This document shows, one piece after another, positions 1-7,657 of a stretch of 64,000 bases of DNA (its first letter is position 1; the number at the start of each line of letters is the position of its first letter). The position numbers and the translations under genes were made by a program. Location: positions 110,434 to 174,433 of the forward strand of contig JAJYAM010000002.1 in the NCBI GenBank assembly GCA_021779535.1, given 5' to 3'. The DNA comes from Pseudomonadota bacterium. GTDB taxonomy: Bacteria; Pseudomonadota; Gammaproteobacteria; Steroidobacterales; Steroidobacteraceae. The notes beneath the pieces were generated by a model. That model saw only the letters and a program-made list of their open reading frames with translations, made no database searches and was not told the DNA's origin.

Positions 1-451
1 GCCGTGCGCGGAACGCGAACGCGCGATCGTAATACCCGCCACCCATCCCGAGCCGGTGCCCGTGACGGTCGACCCCGACCACGGGAACGATGACGAGGTT
101 CAGCCAGCGGGCGCCGACCGGTCGGCCGGAGCGGCGGGGCTCGGGGATCCCGTACGCGCCCGGGCGCATGCGCCCCACGAGCGGATAGAAGCGCAGCGCC
201 CGCCGGCGCTGGTCCGCGACGACCGGCAGGAACAGGCGCACGCCGCGCCGCCGGGCGCTCGCGACCAGCCGCGCGGTGTCGATCTCGCTGTGCATCGGCA
301 CGTAGATCGCGACCGTCGTACCGGCGGCGAACCGATGCAAGCGGGTGATTGCGAGCGCAGCCGCGCGTGAGCGCGCCGCACGTTCCTCGGAGGACAGCGC
401 GCGCCGCCGCGCGCGCAATTCGGTGCGCAAGGCCGTTTTGCCGGTCTTCAT
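1..451 (-). CDS. ygfA: 5-formyltetrahydrofolate cyclo-ligase, 3' end cut by window edge
   Basis: Translating the minus strand from the ATG at 451 gives 150 residues with no stop before the window edge, so the C-terminus is missing. The family converts 5-formyl-THF to 5,10-methenyl-THF using ATP. The N-terminus (MKTGKTALRTELRARRRALS) is the typical Arg-rich start. Residues 'IYVPMHSEIDT' match the folate-binding strand, and GMGGGYYDR, right at the edge, is the family's signature loop. It lies directly downstream of the 6S RNA and zapA, the classic gammaproteobacterial arrangement in which 6S RNA and ygfA are co-transcribed. The remaining one fifth or so of the enzyme is outside the window. Confidence 0.9.
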   Translation of the reverse strand, partial: MKTGKTALRTELRARRRALSSEERAARSRAAALAITRLHRFAAGTTVAIYVPMHSEIDTARLVASARRRGVRLFLPVVADQRRRALRFYPLVGRMRPGAYGIPEPRRSGRPVGARWLNLVIVPVVGVDRHGHRLGMGGGYYDRAFAFRAR

Positions 452-475
452 CGTCTCGCGGTCTGTGGAATGGAT

Positions 476-665
476 GGCGCCACCCGCCTGTGCCGTCTTG
501 GACCGTTGCTCCCGACCTGAGCAACAGGTGGGACCGTCTGAGGCAATTAAGGCTTTCCGCTCTGGGCGGACTTGCACAATGTTGCCCGCAAGACTCAAGT
601 CCCTGGGGTTTACAAATTAGGGTCGAGAGGTAACCCGATCCGCATCGAACACCGCAGGCGGCGCC
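476..665 (-). ncRNA. ssrS: 6S RNA (RNA polymerase-sequestering regulatory RNA)
   Basis: The 242-bp space between zapA and ygfA, both on the minus strand, is where gammaproteobacteria encode 6S RNA. The two ends can close: GGCGCC at 660-665 pairs with GGCGCC at 476-481, and the adjoining GCCTG pairs with CAGGC further in. This gives a molecule of about 190 nt (E. coli 184 nt). An internal stretch reading AAAGCCTTAA after a GTCCG block resembles the E. coli segment GTCCG...AGAAGCCTTAAAA that follows the central bubble. 6S RNA mimics an open promoter and binds sigma70 holoenzyme in stationary phase. Ends are estimated from the closing stem only. Confidence 0.82.
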
Positions 666-692
666 AAACCTTTAACTCGGGAGAAGGCCGGC

Positions 693-1007
693 TCAAAGCT
701 CGAGCTGCTGGCCCTTCTCCAATGCCGACTCTACCCGCTCGCGCAGGATACGCAAGCGTCCGCCGACCTCGCTCTCCAGGTGCGTGTCGCTTTGGCGGAT
801 CCGCAGCAGCTCGTTCGCCATGTTCAAGGCCGCGATCACCGCGATGCGGTCGAGGCCGATCACCTTGCCGCCATCGCGGATCTCGCGCATCCGCGCGTTC
901 AGGAATTCCGCCGAATCCAGCAGCGCTGCGCGCTCCTCGGGGGGGCAGCTGATCTGGTATTCCTTCTCGAGGATCCGGACCGTGACCCGGGCGGACGTGT
1001 CGCTCAT
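693..1007 (-). CDS. zapA: Cell division protein ZapA
   Basis: This 104-residue protein starts MSDTSARVTVRILEKEYQIS and has the ZapA layout: an N-terminal globular domain (about residues 1-45) with the EKEYQISCPPEE strand-turn, then a long coiled coil (about 60-104) rich in Leu/Glu/Arg. ZapA tetramers cross-link FtsZ protofilaments at the Z ring. The ATG at 1007 overlaps the stop of the upstream coiled-coil gene in an ATGA junction, so the two are translationally coupled. The 6S RNA gene follows directly. The longer frame extending upstream is only the shadow of the neighbouring gene. Confidence 0.93.
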   Translation of the reverse strand: MSDTSARVTVRILEKEYQISCPPEERAALLDSAEFLNARMREIRDGGKVIGLDRIAVIAALNMANELLRIRQSDTHLESEVGGRLRILRERVESALEKGQQLEL

Positions 1008-1234
1008 TGCTGTTCCATGGATTTCAGCCGTCCGATCATCGCTTCGACCCGGGCGCGCACCTGCTCGTTCTTCTGCAGCAGGCTTGCGCGTTCGCTGGTG
1101 AGCGCCTCCTGGCGCTGTCGCAGCGCGCGATTCTCTTCCTTGATCTGACCCACCGTCGCGATCAAGTCGTCCAAGCGCTTCTCGAGCCGCTTGAGCTCGA
1201 GTTCGACGGCGGATTTCGCTGCTGGTTCGCCCAT
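1004..1234 (-). CDS. Small coiled-coil protein, ZapB-like (TIGR02449 family)
   Basis: The protein has 76 residues and begins MGEPAAKSAVELELKRLEKRLDDL. From about residue 10 to 75 it is almost continuous heptad-type sequence (Leu, Glu, Arg, Gln, no Pro), so it should be a single parallel coiled coil. Proteins of this family lie upstream of zapA in many gammaproteobacteria and are usually annotated TIGR02449 or ZapB-like. A role in Z-ring architecture with ZapA is an inference from this neighbourhood. The ATG at 1234 was chosen because it follows a minus-strand -10 (TATATT, 1248-1243) by 8 nt, and upstream frame extensions would run through that promoter. Confidence 0.78.
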   Translation of the reverse strand: MGEPAAKSAVELELKRLEKRLDDLIATVGQIKEENRALRQRQEALTSERASLLQKNEQVRARVEAMIGRLKSMEQQ

Positions 1235-1242
1235 GGACAGGG

Positions 1243-1248
1243 AATATA
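1243..1248 (-). promoter_or_regulatory. -10 box (TATATT) of the zapB-like/zapA/6S unit
   Basis: The minus strand reads TATATT at 1248-1243, 8 nt before the ATG at 1234. No good -35 is visible. The spacing puts the transcription start at or next to the start codon. Confidence 0.55.
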
Positions 1249-1294
1249 GAGCCCAGCCCACCGCATTGCAAAGGGCGCGACGCACGCCATTTGA

Positions 1295-1300
1295 TATCAT
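1295..1300 (+). promoter_or_regulatory. -10 box (TATCAT) of ygfB-pepP-ubiH-ubiI
   Basis: TATCAT at 1295-1300 is followed after exactly 6 nt by the ygfB ATG at 1307. It is divergent from the zapB-like promoter about 50 bp away. It is one of several -10 boxes in the window placed for leaderless transcription. Confidence 0.5.
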
Positions 1301-1306
1301 GCGGCC

Positions 1307-1870
1307 ATGGTCTCGGGCATCCGCTTCAAAGACTTCGAGGACGTTCTCGCGGCGGCGGGCAGCCACGCCGACGCGGCCGAGGCCCATGGGTCCTTGTGCG
1401 GCGCATTGTGCGCGACGTCGCCGTTCCGGATCGAGGACTGGGTCAACGAGATCCTGCCCGACCGCTCGTCGCTGTCGCCGGAAGACGTGGCGACGATCGA
1501 GCGGGTATTCAGCGCGACCGCCGCGGCGTTCGGCGACCTGGGGATGGCGTTCGCGCCGCTGCTACCCGACGACGAGCAGCCGTTGACGGGCCGGGCGAAC
1601 GCGCTGGGGCTGTGGTGCACGGGCTTCCTGTACGGACTCGGCGCCGGCCGGATCGCCGACTTCGACGGCTTGTCCGGCCACGTCGGCGAGATCGTCCGGG
1701 ATTTCACCGAGATCGCCCGCGCGAGCGGCGACGACGCCGACGGCGACGAGGCGAACGAGCAGGCGTACGCGGAACTGGTGGAGTTCATCCGGGTCGCGGC
1801 GCAGGTGGTGTTCGAAGAGCTGCATCCGCTGCGGGCGCAGGTGTTTTCGCCGGGCCTGCAACTGCACTGA
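1307..1870 (+). CDS. ygfB: UPF0149 family protein YgfB
   Basis: This 187-residue all-helical acidic protein has the UPF0149 hallmarks: AEAHGSLCGALC (residues 25-36) and, further on, the LGLWCTGFLYGLG block. It is the first gene of the ygfB-pepP-ubiH-ubiI series, the same order as in E. coli and Pseudomonas. In Pseudomonas YgfB has been linked to repression of the AmpDh3 amidase pathway. Elsewhere its role is unsettled, so no function is asserted here. The ATG at 1307 follows a -10 box by 6 nt. The stop is 17 nt before the pepP GTG. Confidence 0.92.
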   Translation: MVSGIRFKDFEDVLAAAGSHADAAEAHGSLCGALCATSPFRIEDWVNEILPDRSSLSPEDVATIERVFSATAAAFGDLGMAFAPLLPDDEQPLTGRANALGLWCTGFLYGLGAGRIADFDGLSGHVGEIVRDFTEIARASGDDADGDEANEQAYAELVEFIRVAAQVVFEELHPLRAQVFSPGLQLH

Positions 1871-1887
1871 GCGAAGCGTCTTCCGGC

Positions 1888-3192
1888 GTGGATCGCAAGG
1901 AATTCAGCCGCCGCCGCGCGCAACTGATGCGCTCGCTTGGTCGCGACGCGATCGCGATCCTGCCGGCCGCGCCGGTGCGCATCCGCAACGGCGACATCGA
2001 GTACGCGTACCGGCAGGACAGCTATTTCCATTACCTGACCGGCTTTGCGGAGCCCGAGGCGGTCGCGGTGCTCGCGCCGGGCCGGGCGCAGGGCGAGTAC
2101 CTGCTGTTCGTTCGGGACCGGGACCATGAACGCGAGGATTGGGACGGGCCACGCGCCGGACCGGAAGGCGCCGTGGACGACTACGGTGCGGACGACGCGT
2201 TCCCGATCGCGGACATCGACGAGATCCTCTTCGGCCTGATGGAAGGGCGCCCGAAGATCTACTACACGATGGGCATCAACGAGGAATTCGATCCGCGCGT
2301 CCTCGGCTGGGTCAATGCGCTGCGGGTCGAGGCGCGCCATGGGACCTGCGCGCCGCAGGAAATCGCCGCGCTGTCGCACCTGATCGACGATCTGCGCCTG
2401 TTCAAGAGCCGCGGGGAACTCGCCGCGCTGCGCCGGGCGGCCGAGATCACGGTCGGCGGCCACCGGCGCGCGATGCGCTGCACGCGCCCCGGCGTCACCG
2501 AATACGAGATCGCCGCCGAGCTCGGCCACGAGTTCCAGCGCCACAACGCCGTACACGCCTATCATCCGGTGATCGGCGGCGGCGCGAACGCCTGTATCCT
2601 GCACTATCGCAACAACGATCAGGTGCTGCGCGACGGAGGCCTGCTGCTGGTCGACGCCGGCTGCGAATTCGACTGCTATGCGGCCGACGTGACGCGCACC
2701 TTCCCGATCGGCGGGCGCTTCACGCCGGCGCAACGGGCCGTGTACGAGGTCGTGCTGCGGGCGCAGGCGGCGGCCATCGACAAGGCCCGCCCCGGCAACG
2801 ATTGGAACGACCCGCACGAGGCGGCGGTGCGCACGATCACGCACGGGCTCGTCGAGATCGGTTTGCTGAAGGGCCGTCCGGCCCGGCTGATCAAGGAAGG
2901 CGCGTATCGGGAGTTCTTCGGACACCGCACCGGTCATTGGCTCGGCCTCGACGTCCACGACGTCGGCGACTACAAAGTCGGCGGCGAGTGGCGTCTGCTG
3001 GAACCCGGGATGGTCATCACGGTCGAACCTGGCATCTATGTGCGCCCGTCCCCGAAGGTCCCGAAGGAGTTCTGGAACATCGGCGTGCGCATCGAGGACG
3101 ATCTTTGGATCGGCGCGGCGGGCCCGGAGGTGTTGACGTCCGCTCTCGAGAAGGACCCGGACGCCGTGGAGCGCCTGGTGCAGTCGTCATGA
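1888..3192 (+). CDS. pepP: Xaa-Pro aminopeptidase (aminopeptidase P)
   Basis: This 434-residue M24 metallopeptidase removes N-terminal residues preceding proline. The N-terminal AMP-N domain (about 1-175) begins VDRKEFSRRRAQLM, which aligns with the E. coli start SRQEFQRRR and supports the GTG at 1888 over the much longer open frame. The C-terminal pita-bread fold carries the metal ligands: Asp256 and Asp267 in VDAGCEFDCYAADVTRTFP, the His in the TGHWLGLDVHDVG block, and Glu in TVEPGIY and RIEDD. Its stop overlaps the ubiH ATG (ATGA). Location beside two ubiquinone hydroxylases is conserved in gammaproteobacteria without a known functional reason. Confidence 0.95.
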   Translation: MDRKEFSRRRAQLMRSLGRDAIAILPAAPVRIRNGDIEYAYRQDSYFHYLTGFAEPEAVAVLAPGRAQGEYLLFVRDRDHEREDWDGPRAGPEGAVDDYGADDAFPIADIDEILFGLMEGRPKIYYTMGINEEFDPRVLGWVNALRVEARHGTCAPQEIAALSHLIDDLRLFKSRGELAALRRAAEITVGGHRRAMRCTRPGVTEYEIAAELGHEFQRHNAVHAYHPVIGGGANACILHYRNNDQVLRDGGLLLVDAGCEFDCYAADVTRTFPIGGRFTPAQRAVYEVVLRAQAAAIDKARPGNDWNDPHEAAVRTITHGLVEIGLLKGRPARLIKEGAYREFFGHRTGHWLGLDVHDVGDYKVGGEWRLLEPGMVITVEPGIYVRPSPKVPKEFWNIGVRIEDDLWIGAAGPEVLTSALEKDPDAVERLVQSS

Positions 3193-4418
3193 CCCGGAAA
3201 GTCGACATCGCGATCGTCGGCGGCGGCATGGTTGGCGCAAGCCTCGCCGCCGCACTGCTACCGCTCGAGCTGTCCGTGGCGTTGATCGAGGCGGTGCCGT
3301 ACGACGGTGCTGCGCAACCGAGCTTCGACGAGCGGACGACCGCGCTGTCGAACGGCAGCCGGAGGATCCTCGCGGCGATCGGAGTCTGGGCCGACGTCGA
3401 GGCGGCGGCGATGCCGATCCGCAAGATCCACGTGTCGGACCGGGGCCGGTTCGGCTTCGCCCGTATCGATTCGGCCGAGCTCGGCCTCGCCGCGCTCGGC
3501 TACGTCGTCCCGAATCGCGCGCTCGGCGCCGCGCTGTGGAAGTCGATCGAGCGCGGCCCGTCGCCGCACGTGTACTGCCCCGCGAAGCTCGAGACCGTGG
3601 TCTGCACGCCCGATGCGGTGGAGTTGCGGCTGGCGACCGGGGACGGCGCGCAGACGCGGATCGAGGCGCAGCTCGTGGTCGCCGCCGACGGTGCGCATTC
3701 GGCGGTGCGCAAGGCGGCCGGCATCGGCATCGAGACCCGCGACTACGATCAGAGCGCGATCATCACCACCGTGCTGCCGCAGCGCTACCACGATCAGGTC
3801 GCCTACGAGCGGTTCACCGAATCGGGACCGCTCGCGCTGCTGCCGCTCGCCGACGGGCGTTGCACGCTGGTGCTGACCGTGCGCCGCGCCGCGGTCGAGT
3901 CGCTGCTCGGCGCGTCCGACGCGGAGTTCCTCCGGGAAGTGCAGGATCGGTTCGGGTTCCGGCTCGGACGCTTCCTCAAGGTCGGACACCGCGTCGCCTA
4001 TCCGCTCGCGCTCACGCAGGCGCGCGCGACCAGCGGTGCGCGCTGCGCGATCGTCGGCAACGCCGCACAGAGCCTGCACCCGGTCGCGGGCATGGGGTTC
4101 AACCTCGGCCTGCGCGACGTCGCGACCCTCGCCGAGCTCGTCGCGCAGCGGGACGGCGCGGATCGTCGCGATTTCGGCGGGCCCGAGCTCCTCGCGAGCT
4201 ACGACGCGTGGCGGCGCAGCGACCGCCGCGCGATCACCCGGTTCACCGACGGCCTGGTCCGGCTGTTCGCGAATCCGTTGCCGGTCGTCCGACAGGCGCG
4301 CAATCTCGGTCTGCTGGCCTTCGACCTCCTGCCGCCGGCGAAGCGCGCGCTGTCCGCGCTCAGCACCGGCGCGCTCGGGCGGGTGCCGAAACTCGCGCGC
4401 GGGGTCGCGTTGCGATGA
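3189..4418 (+). CDS. ubiH: 2-polyprenyl-6-methoxyphenol 4-hydroxylase (FAD monooxygenase)
   Basis: This 409-residue class A flavin monooxygenase acts in aerobic ubiquinone ring hydroxylation. The Rossmann GxGxxG-type motif is at residues 10-16 (IVGGGMVGASLA), the DG motif near the middle reads VAADGAHSAVR, and the second FAD motif GNAAQSLHPVAGMGFNLGLRD has Asn instead of the usual Asp at its start. That Asn is characteristic of UbiH (E. coli has GNAAQTLHP) and separates it from the neighbouring UbiI-type enzyme. ATGA overlaps link it to pepP before and ubiI after. Confidence 0.94.
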   Translation: MTRKVDIAIVGGGMVGASLAAALLPLELSVALIEAVPYDGAAQPSFDERTTALSNGSRRILAAIGVWADVEAAAMPIRKIHVSDRGRFGFARIDSAELGLAALGYVVPNRALGAALWKSIERGPSPHVYCPAKLETVVCTPDAVELRLATGDGAQTRIEAQLVVAADGAHSAVRKAAGIGIETRDYDQSAIITTVLPQRYHDQVAYERFTESGPLALLPLADGRCTLVLTVRRAAVESLLGASDAEFLREVQDRFGFRLGRFLKVGHRVAYPLALTQARATSGARCAIVGNAAQSLHPVAGMGFNLGLRDVATLAELVAQRDGADRRDFGGPELLASYDAWRRSDRRAITRFTDGLVRLFANPLPVVRQARNLGLLAFDLLPPAKRALSALSTGALGRVPKLARGVALR

Positions 4419-5674
4419 AGCTGGAGTTCGACGTCGCGATCGTCGGCGCCGGCCCCGTCGGATCCGTGCTCGCGGCGCTGCTCGTCAAGAGAAGCGTATG
4501 CCCGCCGGGCCGGGTCGCGCTGATCGATCCGCAACCCGCGCGGGACGGCGACGGTGCGGACTGGGATCTGCGGGTCTTCGCGATCAATCGCGCCTCGCAG
4601 CGCCTGCTCGCGGCGGGCGGCGTCTGGGACCGACTGCCGCGATCGCGGATCCAGCCCTACGAGCGCCTGTGCGTCTGGGACGCGTCCGGAGCCGCCGGGG
4701 GTGCGGGCTCGTTGACGTTCGATTGCGCCGAGATCGGCGAGCCGGACCTCGGCAGCATCGTCGACGGACGCTCGTTGAAGTGGCATGGCCTGCAGGCCGC
4801 GCGGCAACTCGGCGTCATCGTGGTCGAGTCGGGCGTGCGCGCCGTGTCGATCGACGAGACCGCGGCGCAGATCCGGCTCGGCGACGGACGCGAGATCTCG
4901 GCCGGCCTCGTCGCGGTCGCCGACGGATCCGAATCGCCGACCCGGCAGCGGCTCGGCATCGGCACCACCGGGCACAGTTACGCGGCGGACGCGCTGGTTG
5001 CGCACGTTGCGACCGCGATCGCGCACCGCAACACGGCCTGGCAGCGATTCCTGTCGACCGGACCGCTCGCGTTCCTGCCGCTCGCGGACGGGCGCTCGTC
5101 GATCGTCTGGAGCGTGGTGCGCGACGAAGCCGACCGGCTGTGCGCGCTCGAGCCGGCGTCGTTCGGCGAAGCGCTGGAGTCGGCGAGCGCGGGGGTGCTC
5201 GGCAAGACGCGGCTCGACTCGGCCGTAGGCCGGTATCCGCTGCGACTACGCACCGCCGATCGGTTCGTCCGGGAGCGCGTCGCGCTGCTCGGCGACGCCG
5301 CGCATGCGGTGCATCCGCTCGCCGGCCAGGGCTTGAATCTCGGGCTGCTCGATTGCGGCGCGCTGGTCGCGGTGCTCGAGGCGGCCGCCGATCCGCGCGT
5401 GTTCGGCGATCGGCGCGTGCTGCGGCGCTACGAACGCTGGCGCAAGAGCGAGGTGCTGCCGGCGGCCGCCGGATTCGATGCGTTCGACCGGCTGTTCTCG
5501 AACGCCGATCCGGTGCTCGCGGCGCTGCGGTCCACGGGTCTCGGCCTGGTCGGACGGCTGCCGCTCGCGAAACGCTGGTTGGCCGCGCAGGCGCTCGGCA
5601 CGGCCGGTGACCTGCCGCCGTTCATCGCCGGCCGCGAGGAGATCACAAACGATCGATCTTCGCTGCGCAGATGA
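4415..5674 (+). CDS. ubiI: UbiI/VisC-type ubiquinone biosynthesis hydroxylase
   Basis: The product is a 419-residue FAD-dependent monooxygenase. The N-terminal dinucleotide motif IVGAGPVGSVLAALL starts at residue 9, and the second FAD motif is GDAAHAVHPLAGQGLNLGLLD with the canonical Asp. Position after ubiH matches E. coli visC/ubiI (C5 hydroxylation of the ubiquinone ring), but UbiF/UbiM-like specificities cannot be excluded by motif reading. The last 10 codons overlap the 3' end of the convergent phhB gene by 32 bp. The start is fixed by an ATGA junction with ubiH. Confidence 0.88.
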   Translation: MKLEFDVAIVGAGPVGSVLAALLVKRSVCPPGRVALIDPQPARDGDGADWDLRVFAINRASQRLLAAGGVWDRLPRSRIQPYERLCVWDASGAAGGAGSLTFDCAEIGEPDLGSIVDGRSLKWHGLQAARQLGVIVVESGVRAVSIDETAAQIRLGDGREISAGLVAVADGSESPTRQRLGIGTTGHSYAADALVAHVATAIAHRNTAWQRFLSTGPLAFLPLADGRSSIVWSVVRDEADRLCALEPASFGEALESASAGVLGKTRLDSAVGRYPLRLRTADRFVRERVALLGDAAHAVHPLAGQGLNLGLLDCGALVAVLEAAADPRVFGDRRVLRRYERWRKSEVLPAAAGFDAFDRLFSNADPVLAALRSTGLGLVGRLPLAKRWLAAQALGTAGDLPPFIAGREEITNDRSSLRR

Positions 5675-5990
5675 AGTCGTTGACGGACAGACCGCGAATC
5701 GAATGGGTCCGGTAGCGGACCCTGCAATGGTCGTATCCGACCTCGAGATCCGGGTGGTGATCCTCGGTGTTCGCGACGTGCGCGATCGCGTTCACGAAGC
5801 TCATCGTCCGGAAGAAATCGCGAAACCGGAACGAGCGGACGATGCTCTTCGCCTCGTCGTCGAGCGCCCAGTCGCGATGCAAGCGGGCGAGCAGCGCTTC
5901 GGCCTGCGGACGCGACAAGGGCTCGACGCCGCCTTCGCAAGGCACGCACTTGCGCCCGGCGAGCTCGTCCGCCGCGCCGCGTCCGCTCAT
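5643..5990 (-). CDS. phhB: Pterin-4a-carbinolamine dehydratase
   Basis: This 115-residue protein dehydrates 4a-hydroxytetrahydropterin, recycling the pterin cofactor of aromatic hydroxylases. After a CVPCEGG start, the family motif is clear: [19 protein letters not shown], then [20 protein letters not shown] with the paired catalytic histidines (EDHHPD) and [15 protein letters not shown] at the C-terminus. The ATG at 5990 overlaps the ispG stop (ATGA). A partner phenylalanine hydroxylase is not in the window. Its 3' end overlaps ubiI. Confidence 0.93.
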   Translation of the reverse strand: MSGRGAADELAGRKCVPCEGGVEPLSRPQAEALLARLHRDWALDDEAKSIVRSFRFRDFFRTMSFVNAIAHVANTEDHHPDLEVGYDHCRVRYRTHSIRGLSVNDFICAAKIDRL

Positions 5991-7207
5991 CCGGCCTTCC
6001 GGGCGAAACGCCGTTCGACATAACGCTCGACGAGATCCTGGAACTCCTCGGCGATCCGCTGCCCCTTCAGCGTCACGGTCTTCTCGCCGTCTTCGTAGAC
6101 CGGCGCCACCGGCACTTCGCCCGTGCCGGGGAGGCTGATGCCGATGTTCGCGTGCTTGCTCTCGCCCGGGCCGTTGACGACGCAGCCCATCACCGCGACC
6201 GTCATCTCCTCGACCCCGACGTGCTCCTTGCGCCACTGCGGCATCCGGTGCCGGATGTGCGTCTGGATCTTCTGCGCGAGTTGCTGGAAGTAGGTGCTCG
6301 TCGTGCGTCCGCAGCCCGGGCACGCGACGACCATCGGCGTGAACGCGCGCAACCCCATCGTCTGCAGGATTTCCTGCGCGACGATCACTTCCTGGGTGCG
6401 GTCGCCGCCCGGCTCGGGGGTCAGCGACACGCGGATCGTGTCGCCGATACCGTCCTGCAGCAAGACGCCGATCCCGGCGGTCGACGCGACGATGCCCTTG
6501 CTGCCCATCCCGGCCTCGGTCAGCCCGAGGTGCAGCGGATAGTCACAGCGCTTCGCGAGGGTGCGATACACGGCGATCAGGTCTTGCACGCCGCTGACTT
6601 TCGCACTGATCACGATCCGGTCGCCGGGGAGCCCGAGCGACTCGGCCCGTTCGGCGCTCGCGAGCGCCGACACGACGATCGCTTCGCGCATCACGTCGAG
6701 CGCCGTGCGCGGCGTGGGCTGCTGCGAGTTCTCGTCCATCATCCGCGTGAGCAGATCCTGATCGAGGCTCCCCCAGTTGACGCCGATCCGCACCGGCTTC
6801 TCGTAGCGGCACGCGACCTCGATCATTTCGGCGAACTGCGGATCGCGCTTGCTGCCGCGGCCGACGTTGCCCGGATTGATCCGCAATTTCGCGAGCGCCC
6901 CGGCACAGGCCGGGTGCGCCTTGAGCAAACGGTGCCCGTTGAAATGGAAATCGCCGACCAGCGGCACCGCGATGCCTTGTGCATCCAGCCGGTCGCGGAT
7001 CCGCGGCACGGCCGCGGCCGCGGCTTCGTTGTTCACCGTGATGCGGACGATCTCCGAGCCGGTGCGCGCGAGCAGGGCGACCTGCGCGACGGTCGAATCG
7101 ACGTCGGCGGTATCGGTGTTGGTCATCGACTGCACGACGATCGGGGCGTTACCGCCGATGGTCACGGAGCCCACTTTGACGCTGCGGGAGTGTCTGCGCG
7201 CGATCAT
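5987..7207 (-). CDS. ispG: 4-hydroxy-3-methylbut-2-enyl diphosphate synthase (flavodoxin/ferredoxin type)
   Basis: The 406-residue GcpE/IspG enzyme converts MEcPP to HMBPP in the MEP isoprenoid pathway using a [4Fe-4S] cluster. The N-terminal TIM barrel begins with the R(H/R)xxxxVKVGxVxIGG motif and [12 protein letters not shown]. Cluster ligands lie in the C-terminal domain at CPGCGRTT and CVVNGPGES. The closing segment [13 protein letters not shown] also matches the family. It heads a minus-strand pair with phhB, separated from divergent yciH by 98 bp that holds a -10 box for each direction. Confidence 0.95.
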   Translation of the reverse strand: MIARRHSRSVKVGSVTIGGNAPIVVQSMTNTDTADVDSTVAQVALLARTGSEIVRITVNNEAAAAAVPRIRDRLDAQGIAVPLVGDFHFNGHRLLKAHPACAGALAKLRINPGNVGRGSKRDPQFAEMIEVACRYEKPVRIGVNWGSLDQDLLTRMMDENSQQPTPRTALDVMREAIVVSALASAERAESLGLPGDRIVISAKVSGVQDLIAVYRTLAKRCDYPLHLGLTEAGMGSKGIVASTAGIGVLLQDGIGDTIRVSLTPEPGGDRTQEVIVAQEILQTMGLRAFTPMVVACPGCGRTTSTYFQQLAQKIQTHIRHRMPQWRKEHVGVEEMTVAVMGCVVNGPGESKHANIGISLPGTGEVPVAPVYEDGEKTVTLKGQRIAEEFQDLVERYVERRFARKAG

Positions 7208-7247
7208 GTCCGGAGGGTTCGTTCAGGGCGAGCTTGCCCCGGCGACC

Positions 7248-7253
7248 ATTCTA
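7248..7253 (-). promoter_or_regulatory. -10 box (TAGAAT) of ispG-phhB
   Basis: The minus strand reads TAGAAT at 7253-7248, leaving about a 33-nt leader to the ispG ATG, enough for a normal ribosome site. This contrasts with the divergent yciH promoter. Confidence 0.45.
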
Positions 7254-7292
7254 GCGCGCCGCGTCTCGGTATGACGGCGAACCGTTACCCGG

Positions 7293-7298
7293 CATAAT
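7293..7298 (+). promoter_or_regulatory. -10 box (CATAAT) of yciH, deciding its start
   Basis: CATAAT at 7293-7298 lies 7 nt before the ATG at 7306. The alternative in-frame ATG at 7297 sits inside this hexamer and would not be transcribed, so 7306 is the better start. Confidence 0.5.
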
Positions 7299-7305
7299 GC
7301 GCCGG

Positions 7306-7653
7306 ATGAACGCCAGACCCGCCCATTCGACCGCGATCGGCGCCTTGTGCTCGAACTGCCGTCGGCCGGTCCGGGACTGCGTGTGCCCGCGCGGAGCCCC
7401 GGGTGCCGCCGGAGCGCCGCGGCCGCGGGTCGGCCGGACCACGCAAGGCCGCGCCGGCAAGGGCGTGACCACGATCAGCGGCCTGCCGTTGCCCACGGCC
7501 GAGCTCGACGCGCTCGCCGCGCAGCTCAAGAAGCGCTGCGGTTCCGGCGGCACCGTGCGTGACGGGGTGATCGAGATCCAGGGCGAGCATCGGGACACGA
7601 TCGTCGCGGAGCTCGTGAAACTCGGCTGGCCCGCGAAGCGGTCCGGCGGATGA
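7306..7653 (+). CDS. yciH: SUI1/eIF1-like translation initiation factor YciH
   Basis: The protein has 115 residues. The C-terminal two thirds is a SUI1 domain: GKGVTTISGLPL, then AAQLKKRCGSGGTVRDGVIEIQGEHRD, the strongly conserved face that contacts the small subunit in eIF1. The N-terminus has CSNCRRPVRDCVC, a CxxC...CxC cluster that could bind zinc and that E. coli YciH lacks. Bacterial YciH proteins are reported to act on initiation fidelity or stress-time translation inhibition, but their role is still debated. It is followed after 4 nt by the double-protease gene. Confidence 0.88.
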   Translation: MNARPAHSTAIGALCSNCRRPVRDCVCPRGAPGAAGAPRPRVGRTTQGRAGKGVTTISGLPLPTAELDALAAQLKKRCGSGGTVRDGVIEIQGEHRDTIVAELVKLGWPAKRSGG

Positions 7654-7657
7654 GCGC

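Noticed and set aside
1291..1887. N-terminal extension of the pepP frame back to 1291
   Set aside because: The extension is an out-of-frame reading of ygfB and is Arg/Gly-rich junk; homology to PepP begins at the GTG at 1888.
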